Shown piece by piece: positions 46,109-57,036 of a stretch of 64,000 nt of DNA. The stretch is taken from positions 1-64,000 of the forward strand of contig NZ_ABCP01000006.1 of assembly GCF_000170835.1 (NCBI RefSeq), in the 5' to 3' direction. The notes beneath the pieces are model-generated. The model was not told where the DNA came from. It saw nothing but the letters and a program-made list of their open reading frames with translations, and did no database searches. This DNA is from Marinobacter algicola DG893. Its GTDB lineage: Bacteria; Pseudomonadota; Gammaproteobacteria; Pseudomonadales; Oleiphilaceae. Position 1 is the first letter of the stretch, and each line of letters opens with the position of its first letter. Both the position numbers and the translations under genes were made by a program.

Positions 46109-46226
46109 GAGCGCGCGTGGGTGGCAGGGTCTTCCGGGACCGTCAAAAGCCAGGGATGGCTTTTGTCGAGCGTACAGGGACGTATTTACAGCGTGTCCCG
46201 GAAGACCCTGCCACCCACGCGTGCTC
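46109..46226 (+). repeat. Palindromic element family B, copy 2
   Basis: 32-base arms, 46109-46140 and 46195-46226, complementary at all but one position, enclose a 54-base core with CCAGGGATGGC, CGTACAGGGACGT and AGCGT in order. The core aligns with copy 1 (23082-23194, minus strand), while the arms do not. It lies between the starts of two divergent ABC exporters. Confidence 0.85.
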
Positions 46227-46311
46227 TGCCCGCATGTATGATAGGTCCTGTTAGGAGTAGAAACCGTATTGTTGCCAGAGTTTACAGCACCCCGAAGTCA
46301 GGAGGCACATC

Positions 46312-48081
46312 ATTAACACCCGTCATCGAAAAGCCCTGAAGCTGGTTGTCGATTTCATCAGCCCCTACAAAAGAGCCGTTGCCGGCGCTCTCGTGGCTCT
46401 TGTTATTACCGCCGGCATCACGCTTGCACTTGGTCAGGGCCTACGAATTCTGGTGGACCAGGGCCTCGCCACGCAGTCTCCCGCGATGTTGTCCAAAGCG
46501 GTAGGGCTGTTTTTTGTACTGGTAATCGGCCTGGCCATCGGCTCTTTTGCCCGTTTCTATCTCGTATCCTGGATTGGCGAACGGGTGGTGGCCGATATTC
46601 GAAAGCAGGTGTTTAACCATCTGATCGACCTTCACCCTGGCTTCTACGAGAAAAACCGAAGCCTGGAAATACAGTCGCGGTTCACCGCCGATACCACCGT
46701 ACTGCAATCCGTCATTGGCTCCACCGTCTCCATCGCGCTGCGCAACACCCTGATGCTGGTGGGCGGGCTGATCCTGCTGTTCGTGACCAATGCCAAACTT
46801 GCCAGCATCATCATCCTCGGCTTTCCGCTGGTGATTATTCCCATCCTGGTTTACGGGCGCCGCGTCCGCCAGCTGTCCAGGCTGAGCCAGGACCGGGTCG
46901 CGGAAGTGGGCAGTTACGTGGGAGAGAACCTCACCCAGATCAAGACGGTGCAGGCGTTCAACCATCAGCCCCATGACCGCCGGTTTTTCTCACAGGTGGC
47001 GGAGAATGCCTTCGAGATTGCCCGTGTGAGGATTCGCCAGCGGGCCTGGCTGACCACCATCGCCATTACCCTGGTCATGGGAGCCATTGGCGTCGTTATC
47101 TGGATAGGCGGGCTGGATGTGATCTCTGGTCGTACCAGCCCGGGCGAGCTGGCGGCATTTGTGTTCTACAGCCTGCTGGTGGGACTCGCCGCCGGGGCCA
47201 TTAGTGAGGTAATTGGTGAGTTGCAGCGCGCAGCCGGGGCAGCGGCGCGGATTTTCGAGCTGCTGCAGACACCCAGTGAAATCCACAGTGAGGCAAACGC
47301 GACCCAGGCTCTGCCCGACACGCTTCGCGGCGATATCGAGATCCGCCATTTAACCTTTTCTTATCCGGCTCGTCGCGATATCAAGGTTCTGCAAAGCCTT
47401 TCACTTCGCATCCAGGCAGGCGAAACCGTGGCCCTGGTTGGTCCCTCTGGTGCCGGGAAGTCTACGCTGTTCGACCTGCTCTTGAGGTTCTATGACCCAG
47501 ATACGGGGCAGATCCTCATCGACGGCATTGATAGTCGTAAGTTAGTGCTCACAGACCTGCGCCAATGCTTTGCGCTGGTGCCACAAAATCCCGCGCTGTT
47601 TCACGGCACCATTGCCGATAACATCCGCTACGCCCGACCTGAGGCCAGCGACACTGCCATGGTGGAGGCCGCCAGGATTGCCCATGCCGATGAGTTTATC
47701 CGCAAACTGCCAAAGGGATATGAAACGCCACTGGGCGATACGGGTCTCGGGCTATCAGGTGGGCAGAAACAGCGGTTGGCGATTGCCCGCGCACTGCTTG
47801 CGGATGCGCCTATACTGTTATTGGATGAGGCCACCAGCGCACTGGATGCAGAAAGCGAACACCTGATCCAACAAGCCATGCCGGGGCTGATGTCCAACCG
47901 CACGACATTGGTCATCGCACACCGGCTGGCCACCGTCAGGCACGCCAATCGTATCATTGTGATGGACGCCGGAATTATTCAGGATATCGGCAACCACGAT
48001 GAACTTGTCGAACGGAATCCGCTGTACCGGAGACTTTCGGAACTTCAGTTCCGGGAAGACATTGGCGGCCGCAGTACGTAG
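46312..48081 (+). CDS. ABC exporter half-transporter with probable ATT start
   Basis: A protein of about 589 residues: six membrane helices then an ATPase domain with Walker A GPSGAGKST, signature LSGGQKQRLAIAR, Walker B ILLLDEATSALD. It resembles MsbA/LapB-type exporters; cargo unknown. The first GTG in frame (46393) lies inside helix 1. Upstream codons encode NTRHRKALKLVVDFISPYK, a normal N-terminus for this group, with no ATG, GTG or TTG. ATT at 46312 follows AGGAGG (46300-46305) by six bases and is the best start; CTG at 46336 or 46342 lacks such a site. Divergent from the other exporter. Confidence 0.82.
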   Translation: MNTRHRKALKLVVDFISPYKRAVAGALVALVITAGITLALGQGLRILVDQGLATQSPAMLSKAVGLFFVLVIGLAIGSFARFYLVSWIGERVVADIRKQVFNHLIDLHPGFYEKNRSLEIQSRFTADTTVLQSVIGSTVSIALRNTLMLVGGLILLFVTNAKLASIIILGFPLVIIPILVYGRRVRQLSRLSQDRVAEVGSYVGENLTQIKTVQAFNHQPHDRRFFSQVAENAFEIARVRIRQRAWLTTIAITLVMGAIGVVIWIGGLDVISGRTSPGELAAFVFYSLLVGLAAGAISEVIGELQRAAGAAARIFELLQTPSEIHSEANATQALPDTLRGDIEIRHLTFSYPARRDIKVLQSLSLRIQAGETVALVGPSGAGKSTLFDLLLRFYDPDTGQILIDGIDSRKLVLTDLRQCFALVPQNPALFHGTIADNIRYARPEASDTAMVEAARIAHADEFIRKLPKGYETPLGDTGLGLSGGQKQRLAIARALLADAPILLLDEATSALDAESEHLIQQAMPGLMSNRTTLVIAHRLATVRHANRIIVMDAGIIQDIGNHDELVERNPLYRRLSELQFREDIGGRST

Positions 48082-48090
48082 AAACAACAG

Positions 48091-48112
48091 GGCCGGGTTT
48101 TCAAACCGGGCC
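48091..48112 (+). terminator. Possible terminator after ABC exporter
   Basis: GGCCGGGTTT and AAACCGGGCC pair with one mismatch around TC. The following ATCATTTC is only weakly T-rich. Confidence 0.4.
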
Positions 48113-48162
48113 ATCATTTCGTGTATGCTGACAGTACCAAACCGAATTCGAGGAGAGGCAAA

Positions 48163-49437
48163 GTGACGAACAAAGAATTGCAGGCACTCAAAGAACGTTA
48201 TGTCGCGGCCGGTGCTGCCAGCCCCAACGAGCAGTTTGCCGACCATGCGACCAATGCCGAGCTCTGGGATGCCGATGGCAAGCGTATGATCGACTTCGCC
48301 GGCGGCATTGGTGTACTGAATATCGGCCATCGTCACCCCAAAGTGGTTGAAGCGGTGAAGGCGCAGTTGGACAAGCTGATGCATACCTGCCAGACCGTCA
48401 TGCCCTACGAGGGCTATGTGAAGCTGGCACAGAAGCTCAGTGAAGTGGTTCCGGTCAAGGGCCACGCCAAGGTCATGCTGGCCAACTCCGGCGCAGAAGC
48501 TCTGGAAAACGCCATGAAAATCGCCCGCGCGGCGACCGGAAAAACCAACGTGATCTGCTTTGACGGCGGTTATCACGGCCGTACCTTCTACACCATGGCC
48601 ATGAACGGCAAAGCCGCGCCTTACCAGACCGATTTCGGCCCGATGCCGGGTACCGTTTTCCGCGCACCCTATCCAGTTCCCTATCACGGCGTCAGTGAAG
48701 ACGAAGCGCTCCGTGGCCTGAAGATGGCCATGAAAGCTGATTCACCCGCCAGTGACACCGCCGCCATCGTGATAGAGCCGGTATTGGGTGAGGGCGGTTT
48801 CTACGCCGCACCAGCCAGCTTCCTCAAAGAGATTCGCAAGATCTGCGATGAAAACGGCATCCTGATGATCGCGGATGAGGTTCAGAGCGGCTTTGGCCGG
48901 ACCGGTAAGATGTTCGCCATCGAGCACAGTGGTGTCGAGCCTGACATGATGACCATGGCCAAGAGTATGGCCGATGGCATGCCGATCTCAGCCATTGTCG
49001 GTACCGACAAGGTTATGGACTCGTCCGGCCCGAACTCCCTCGGCGGCACCTACACTGGCAGCCCGACGGCCTGTGCGGCAGCCCTGGCAGTATTTGACGT
49101 GTTCAAGGAAGAAGACATTCTGGGTAAGAGTCAGCGCCTGGGTGACACGCTGCGCAAACGTTTTGATCAGTGGCAGGAACAGTTCCCCCACGTGGACAAC
49201 GTGCGTAACCTCGGGCCCATGGCAGCCATTGAACTGGTCACCGACAAGACCAGCAAAGAACCCAGGGCAGACCTGGCGGCGGCCGTTACCAAGAAAGCCA
49301 AGGAAAATGGCCTGATCCTGCTTAGCTGCGGCATGTACGGCAATACCTTGCGTTTCCTGATGCCGGTCACCATCGAGGATAATATTCTTGAGGAAGGCCT
49401 GGCGATCGTTGAGCAGGCACTGAAAGAGGTGGGCTGA
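48163..49437 (+). CDS. gabT: 4-aminobutyrate aminotransferase
   Basis: A 424-residue class III PLP aminotransferase that moves the amino group of GABA to 2-oxoglutarate. Visible are DFAGGIGVLNIGHRHPKVVE, FFANSGAEA-type MLANSGAEALENAMK, YHGRTFYTMAMNGK, IADEVQSGFGRTGKMF and the PLP lysine in MTMAKSMADGMPIS. The GTG at 48163 has AGGAG seven bases upstream; the frame is open back to 48121. GABA specificity rather than another omega-amino acid is by resemblance. It ends in a strong terminator. Confidence 0.88.
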   Translation: MTNKELQALKERYVAAGAASPNEQFADHATNAELWDADGKRMIDFAGGIGVLNIGHRHPKVVEAVKAQLDKLMHTCQTVMPYEGYVKLAQKLSEVVPVKGHAKVMLANSGAEALENAMKIARAATGKTNVICFDGGYHGRTFYTMAMNGKAAPYQTDFGPMPGTVFRAPYPVPYHGVSEDEALRGLKMAMKADSPASDTAAIVIEPVLGEGGFYAAPASFLKEIRKICDENGILMIADEVQSGFGRTGKMFAIEHSGVEPDMMTMAKSMADGMPISAIVGTDKVMDSSGPNSLGGTYTGSPTACAAALAVFDVFKEEDILGKSQRLGDTLRKRFDQWQEQFPHVDNVRNLGPMAAIELVTDKTSKEPRADLAAAVTKKAKENGLILLSCGMYGNTLRFLMPVTIEDNILEEGLAIVEQALKEVG

Positions 49438-49483
49438 AACGCCCTCAGGCAGGGTCATTAACACACCTGCCCCTATGTGCCGG

Positions 49484-49519
49484 AACGCTGGTCAGTGAGA
49501 AGCTGACCAGCGTTTTTTT
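49484..49519 (+). terminator. Intrinsic terminator of gabT
   Basis: AACGCTGGTCAG pairs perfectly with CTGACCAGCGTT over a seven-base loop, followed by TTTTT. Confidence 0.9.
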
Positions 49520-49535
49520 ATGGGTTCTAACCGTT

Positions 49536-50276
49536 CTAGATCAACTTCCTGATTTCCTTCCACAAGCGCCGGTAGGCATCGGCAGCCGCGGATGACCGGT
49601 CCATCAATTCCACCGGCTGGCCACTCTCGCCCATCTTCTCCACCACACTGGCATTGGGAATCAGTGCGTTCAGCCCACTCTCGAGGCGCTGTTTGCGATG
49701 GATCACCATCTCGCGATGCAGATTCTTGCGGCGGTCCACGATGGAGAAAAACGGGTGCAAACGACCGGGTTTGAGCTTCTTGTCCCTGGCGAATGCCTGG
49801 AGCTGTTGCCAGCTATTCAGGGCAAGCCAGGTCGGAACCACCGGCACAAACACGCCATCAGCGGTTTTCAACACCTGCTCGGACAACCGCGACATCGAGG
49901 GCGGGCAATCCAGTACGACCAGGCTGGTTTCCTCCGATAGCGGCGCCAGCCAGTTTTTGAGGGTATTGGCGCTGTCGTCCTTGTCCAGCCGAACATCAAG
50001 ATTGCGAAAACTGTTATGGGCCGGAATAAAATCGAGGTCAGGGTAGGCACTGGCACGAATAAATTTGCCGATGGGGGTCTTGCCATCCATCAGTGCGGCC
50101 AGTTTCCGACCCTTAATCTCGTCGGTTCCCGACAGGTACCAGCTGGCCGCCCCCTGAGGGTCGAGATCCCACAACAGGGTGGGAATGCCAGCCTGGCTGG
50201 CCAGGTAGGCGATGTTTACAGCCGCAGCGGTTTTACCGACACCGCCTTTAAGACTGTAAAACGCAATGATCTTCAT
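49536..50276 (-). CDS. Orphan ParA/MinD-like ATPase
   Basis: A 246-residue ATPase with the deviant Walker A motif KGGVGKT at residues ~10-16, DLDPQGAASWYL (Walker A' Asp) and VVLDCPPSMS (Walker B). This family moves or positions cargo such as chromosomes, plasmids or protein clusters. No parB and no parS-like inverted repeats are seen beside it, and it lies far from the usual chromosomal parAB site, so it is more likely an orphan positioning protein. Flanked by gabT (convergent) and the amylase gene (divergent). Confidence 0.82.
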   Translation of the reverse strand: MKIIAFYSLKGGVGKTAAAVNIAYLASQAGIPTLLWDLDPQGAASWYLSGTDEIKGRKLAALMDGKTPIGKFIRASAYPDLDFIPAHNSFRNLDVRLDKDDSANTLKNWLAPLSEETSLVVLDCPPSMSRLSEQVLKTADGVFVPVVPTWLALNSWQQLQAFARDKKLKPGRLHPFFSIVDRRKNLHREMVIHRKQRLESGLNALIPNASVVEKMGESGQPVELMDRSSAAADAYRRLWKEIRKLI

Positions 50277-50540
50277 GCTTCCTCCTAAAGCCCCGTCAAA
50301 ACACCGGCTGCAAGCTTAACCGATCCCTCTGGCAGGTGTGTTTCAGTTTAGTGACACGTATCCGGAAGCTACGTAAATTTCGCAACTCCTCCCCCTGACT
50401 ACTCCCCGCAAACTGCCTGAAAGGATGTTTTGGCTAACGATTGAACACTTCATGTTGATAATGGACATCCACAACTGCCGTCAACAGGCGGCATTGGCCA
50501 TTGGATCGTCTCCACAACAAATACAACACAGGAGCACACA

Positions 50541-52256
50541 ATGATCTCCATACAACGCCTGGTAACCGGTGTCAGTCTCGGCCTGACACTTGCGTTGCCC
50601 ATCAATACTGCCCATGCCGGTACCTTTGTCCATCTGTTCGAATGGAAGTGGAGCGATGTCGCTACCGAATGTGAACAGTTTCTTGGTCCCAAGGGTTACA
50701 GCGCCGTACAGGTGTCACCGCCCCAGGAACACATTCAGGGCGGCGCCTGGTGGACGCGCTACCAACCGGTCAGCTACCAGCTCCAGAGCCGCAGTGGCAA
50801 CGCCAGCCAGTTCGCCGACATGGTGTCGCGCTGCAACACGGCCGGGGTCGATGTTTATGTCGATGCGGTGATCAACCATACCGCCAATGGTACGGGAACC
50901 GGTACGGCTGGGTCCTCTTACAGTAGCGATTCCCTGACGTATCCCATCTACAGTGGCAACGATTTCCACGCCGAATGCAGTATCAACGGCTCGGATTACA
51001 GTTCGGATGCCTGGCGCGTGCGCAATTGCCGCCTCGTCGGCTTACCGGATCTGGATACCGGAAGCAGCTATGTGCGCAACACTCTGGCCGGCTACCTCAA
51101 TCAACTCACTTCGCTGGGTGTAAAGGGTATTCGGGTGGATGCCGCCAAACATATGTCACCCGGTGATATCGGCGCCATCATCAATCAGGCCAACGGCCCA
51201 CTGTACGTATTCCAGGAGGTGATCGACCTGGGTGGTGAAGCCGTCAGTGCCACCGAATACACCGGGACGTCAGACGTCACCGAGTTCCGCTACAGCGCGT
51301 CCATTGGCAACGTCTTCAAGAACCAACAACTGGCCAATCTCAACGCCTTTGGCGAGAGCTGGGGATTCCTGTCCGGCGGTGATGCCGTGGTATTCACCGA
51401 CAACCATGACAACCAGCGTGGCCATGGAGCCGGTGGCAGCAATGTGTTGACCTACAAAGATGGTGCTCTTTACAACCTGGCCAACGTGTTCATGCTGGGC
51501 TGGCCCTATGGCTACCCCAAGGTAATGTCGAGTTACGCATTTTCCAACGGTGACCAGGGCCCTCCAGCCCAAAACGTCTACCAGAACGGGACTGCTCAGT
51601 GCGGCTCCGCCTGGGTATGCGAACATCGCTGGGACTCTATTGCCAACATGGTTGCCTTCCGGGCCGAGACCGACGGCCAGGGCGTGAACAACTGGTGGGA
51701 CAACGGCAATAACCAGATTGCGTTCAGTCGTGGCAACAAGGGGTTCGTCGCCATCAATCGTGAAGGGGGCGCTCTGTCGCGGACCTTTAACACCGGACTG
51801 GCCGATGGTGACTATCGCAATGTGGCTGGCAACGGTGCCTGCGTGACGGTGCGGAATGGCCAGGTGGCATTGACGGTACCGTCGATGGAAGCGGCCGCAC
51901 TTCATACCGGAGCCCCCTGTGATGGAGGCGATCCCAACCCGCCAACGGCAGGAACGGCAACCGTCACCTTCCAGTGCCAGAACGGCACTACCACCATGGG
52001 GCAAAGCGTGTACGTCACCGGCAACGATAGCGCACTGGGGAACTGGTCGCCCGCCGATGCGGTAAAACTGGATCCAACAGCCTACCCAACCTGGACTGGG
52101 TCTATCGATCTGCCAGCGCAGACCTCCATCGAGTGGAAATGCCTCAAGCGCAGCGAAACCGATCCCGGCGCGCAGCAACAGTGGCAGTCAGGTGGCAATA
52201 ACCAGGTCCAGACCGGAGGAGAGGGCACCAGCAGTTCCACTTCCGGTTCGTTCTAG
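50541..52256 (+). CDS. Secreted alpha-amylase (GH13) with starch-binding CBM20
   Basis: A 571-residue exported enzyme: signal peptide 1-26 (ending TAHA), GH13 barrel ~27-450, C-terminal CBM20 ~470-560. The catalytic triad is visible: nucleophile Asp in GIRVDAAKH, acid/base Glu in VFQEVID, and transition-state Asp in FTDNHDNQRG. DVYVDAVINHT is the first conserved region. The layout and HDNQRGHG loop resemble chloride-dependent amylases of animals and marine Pseudoalteromonas. The CBM has the TVTFQCQNGTTTMGQSVYVT start and LGNWSP motif. Monocistronic; likely used to degrade alpha-glucans outside the cell. Confidence 0.93.
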   Translation: MISIQRLVTGVSLGLTLALPINTAHAGTFVHLFEWKWSDVATECEQFLGPKGYSAVQVSPPQEHIQGGAWWTRYQPVSYQLQSRSGNASQFADMVSRCNTAGVDVYVDAVINHTANGTGTGTAGSSYSSDSLTYPIYSGNDFHAECSINGSDYSSDAWRVRNCRLVGLPDLDTGSSYVRNTLAGYLNQLTSLGVKGIRVDAAKHMSPGDIGAIINQANGPLYVFQEVIDLGGEAVSATEYTGTSDVTEFRYSASIGNVFKNQQLANLNAFGESWGFLSGGDAVVFTDNHDNQRGHGAGGSNVLTYKDGALYNLANVFMLGWPYGYPKVMSSYAFSNGDQGPPAQNVYQNGTAQCGSAWVCEHRWDSIANMVAFRAETDGQGVNNWWDNGNNQIAFSRGNKGFVAINREGGALSRTFNTGLADGDYRNVAGNGACVTVRNGQVALTVPSMEAAALHTGAPCDGGDPNPPTAGTATVTFQCQNGTTTMGQSVYVTGNDSALGNWSPADAVKLDPTAYPTWTGSIDLPAQTSIEWKCLKRSETDPGAQQQWQSGGNNQVQTGGEGTSSSTSGSF

Positions 52257-52419
52257 AACGGACCTGCCACTACCACCCACTGACAACCGGCCCGCGTCAG
52301 CGGGTCGGTATCGCCGACCTCGGTTACTCACACTCACGGTTTCATCGTATACTGCCTGACGACTTATTCGGTATGCTGGATTCCACCGGCATCACTTCCC
52401 CGAACGATCAGGCTGATTT

Positions 52420-53184
52420 ATGACCGACCCGGAAACCCAATCACCACCGACCCACAAGCCAAGGCCCTGGGTTGATCTACTCGTCAGTATCATCATTCCC
52501 TCCGTCATTCTGATGAAGTTGAGCGGGGATGAATATCTGGGCAGTGTCATGGCCCTGGTCATTGGTCTTGCGTTCCCCCTCGGATGGGGACTGTTCGAGT
52601 TGGTGCGCTATCGCAAGTACAACTTTATAGCCGTGCTCGGCATTGTCAGCGTAGGCCTGACCGGAGGTATCGGCCTGATGGAACTGGATGCCGGCTGGCT
52701 GGCAATCAAGGAAGCTGCGGTTCCCGCCGTCATCGGTATTGCCGTGCTCGTTTCAACCCGTACACGCTATCCACTGGTTAGAACACTGCTGTACAACCCG
52801 TCCGTACTGAACGTCGACAAGATTCAGGCGGTGCTGAAGGAAAACGGAAGTGAAGGAGAATTCGAAGCCCGCCTTCTCAAGGCCAGCTATTTCTTCAGCC
52901 TGACCTTTCTGTTCTCCTCCATCATGAATTTCGTGTTGGCCAAGTGGATTGTCACCAGCCCGTCCGGAACCCAGGCGTTCAATGAGGAACTGGGCAGGAT
53001 GACTCTGGTGAGTTATCCCATGATCGCTATTCCCTCGATGATCATGATGATCGCCATCTTCTACTACCTTTGGCGCTCCATTCGCCGACTGACCGGCTAT
53101 ACCCTTGAAGATGTCATGGCGCCACACCTTGCGGCCCAGCACGACGGCAAGTCTTCTGACACATCCACGGGTAACGGTGGCTGA
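52420..53184 (+). CDS. VC0807-like integral membrane protein
   Basis: A 254-residue protein with about six membrane helices. RKYNFIAVLGIVSVGLTGGI and the following GLMELDAGWLAIKEAAVPAV resemble the VC0807-type membrane proteins, which have no known function. The N-terminal ~18 residues and C-terminal ~30 are polar. It is alone between the amylase gene and a two-way terminator before gyrB. Confidence 0.65.
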   Translation: MTDPETQSPPTHKPRPWVDLLVSIIIPSVILMKLSGDEYLGSVMALVIGLAFPLGWGLFELVRYRKYNFIAVLGIVSVGLTGGIGLMELDAGWLAIKEAAVPAVIGIAVLVSTRTRYPLVRTLLYNPSVLNVDKIQAVLKENGSEGEFEARLLKASYFFSLTFLFSSIMNFVLAKWIVTSPSGTQAFNEELGRMTLVSYPMIAIPSMIMMIAIFYYLWRSIRRLTGYTLEDVMAPHLAAQHDGKSSDTSTGNGG

Positions 53185-53231
53185 CTCCGGACAGCCCTGG
53201 AAAATCCATTTAAATATCTGAATTACAAAGA

Positions 53232-53259
53232 AAAAAGGCGACCACAAGGTCGCCTTTTT
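53232..53259. terminator. Bidirectional terminator before gyrB 3' end
   Basis: AAAAAGGCGACC (53232-53243) and GGTCGCCTTTTT (53248-53259) form a 12-pair hairpin with A and T tracts on both sides, serving the rightward membrane protein gene and leftward gyrB. Confidence 0.88.
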
Positions 53260-53304
53260 CATGTCCCCGGATAAACCTCGGGGCCGATCACAAACCCGCC
53301 GCGA

Positions 53305-55767
<2,463 letters not shown>

Positions 55768-55791
55768 CTAATACAGCACGATGAAAGTGGA

Positions 55792-56931
55792 TCATCCGGG
55801 TTCCTGTTCTTCCGTCAATTTGCCATGTTCCACGTGGAACAATCTGTATTCCGGCATGGTGTGCCGCCATAATTCATCCGGTCTGGGTGCCTCTATCGAT
55901 GTTACAAACACCTGACACCGTAATTCATGAAGCTTTTGGGCCAGCATGGCCCTATGGACCACATCCAACTCCGCATTGATATCGTCCAGCAAAAACGTAA
56001 CCTGCTTTCCCAGATCGCTTAGTACCATGCCTTGTGCGATCTTCATCAAAATGACCAGAGTCTTTTGCTGGCCCCGGGAGAAGGTTTCTGCCACCGGCCT
56101 TCCCTGGTATCGCAAGCGGATGTCCGCCCGATTGGGTCCGTACAGGGTATGGCCCATTTTCTGTTCCTGCTCCCGGTGCGAGCGCAGCACCTCAACCAGG
56201 GATTGGCTGGCGTCCCAGCCGACATAATAGTCGAGCTTTAATCCATCAACCCAGGGCGCGTCGATCTCACCGAGTAAACTGTGGAAAGCCTTGGTAAAGA
56301 GCCGAAAGGTTTCGTTCCGGGCTTGCGTCAGGCGCTCCGCCAACTCCGTGTACTGAGAATCCCAGACCTTCATCAGAGCGTCGTCTATTCTACCATTTCT
56401 CAGGATCTGATTCCGCTGTGACGTCACTCTTTGACACTGCTGCCACACCGACGCAAATGAAGGTTCCACGTGGAACACTGCCCAATCGAGAAACTGCCTG
56501 CGTTTGCCGGGCCCGCCCGCAACAATATCAAACACACCAGGGTCAATAACCGATACGGGAAGATGCCGGGCGAGAGAAGACAGGTTGCGAACCGCTTCAC
56601 CGTCGACCCGGAGAGTGGTTTCCTTAGCGGTCACATCCCTGGAGATACCGACGCGATGATTCAGCTCCCCGGATGATGGTTTTTGTTCCGCTCCGGACAT
56701 TCCCTGATCCAGACCGCCGAATACCGTCAACTTGTGTTGACCGTGACTGACGACTGCTTGATGACGACTCACTCGGAATGAACGGCCAAGCCCGAGATAA
56801 CCAATGGCTTCCAGCACACTGGTTTTTCCGCTGCCGTTGGCGCCATACAACAAGTTTATGGAAGGTGAGAAACTGACCGGCGCAGGGGAGAGATTGCGGA
56901 AATTTTCCGATTGAAGTTTAACGAGCGCCAT
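55792..56931 (-). CDS. recF: DNA replication and repair protein RecF
   Basis: A 379-residue SMC-like ATPase that helps load RecA at gaps. Walker A is GANGSGKTSVLEAI near residue 31-44, the signature region is TFSRGQQKTLVILMKIAQGM, and Walker B is VTFLLDDINAELD. It lies 72 bases before gyrB. Unlike the usual dnaN-recF pair, a kinase-like gene is placed between dnaN and recF here. Confidence 0.96.
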   Translation of the reverse strand: MALVKLQSENFRNLSPAPVSFSPSINLLYGANGSGKTSVLEAIGYLGLGRSFRVSRHQAVVSHGQHKLTVFGGLDQGMSGAEQKPSSGELNHRVGISRDVTAKETTLRVDGEAVRNLSSLARHLPVSVIDPGVFDIVAGGPGKRRQFLDWAVFHVEPSFASVWQQCQRVTSQRNQILRNGRIDDALMKVWDSQYTELAERLTQARNETFRLFTKAFHSLLGEIDAPWVDGLKLDYYVGWDASQSLVEVLRSHREQEQKMGHTLYGPNRADIRLRYQGRPVAETFSRGQQKTLVILMKIAQGMVLSDLGKQVTFLLDDINAELDVVHRAMLAQKLHELRCQVFVTSIEAPRPDELWRHTMPEYRLFHVEHGKLTEEQEPG

Positions 56932-57036
56932 AGGTCACGATAGGTTTTCAACCTGCAAGGGACGGGAAACAAAAAAGGCAGCGTGCCCATATCGACAACG
57001 CTGCCCCAGTGTACAAAACCTTGTGGGTGAACGCGA

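Noticed and set aside
46084..46146. N-terminal extension of the ABC exporter from TTG 46146
   Set aside because: It would encode the arm of a palindromic element; GTG 46083 gives the conserved N-terminus and has a GGAG upstream.
52288..52312. Hairpin after the amylase gene as an intrinsic terminator
   Set aside because: CCGGCCCGC/GCGGGTCGG can pair, but there is no T-run after it, so I did not list it.
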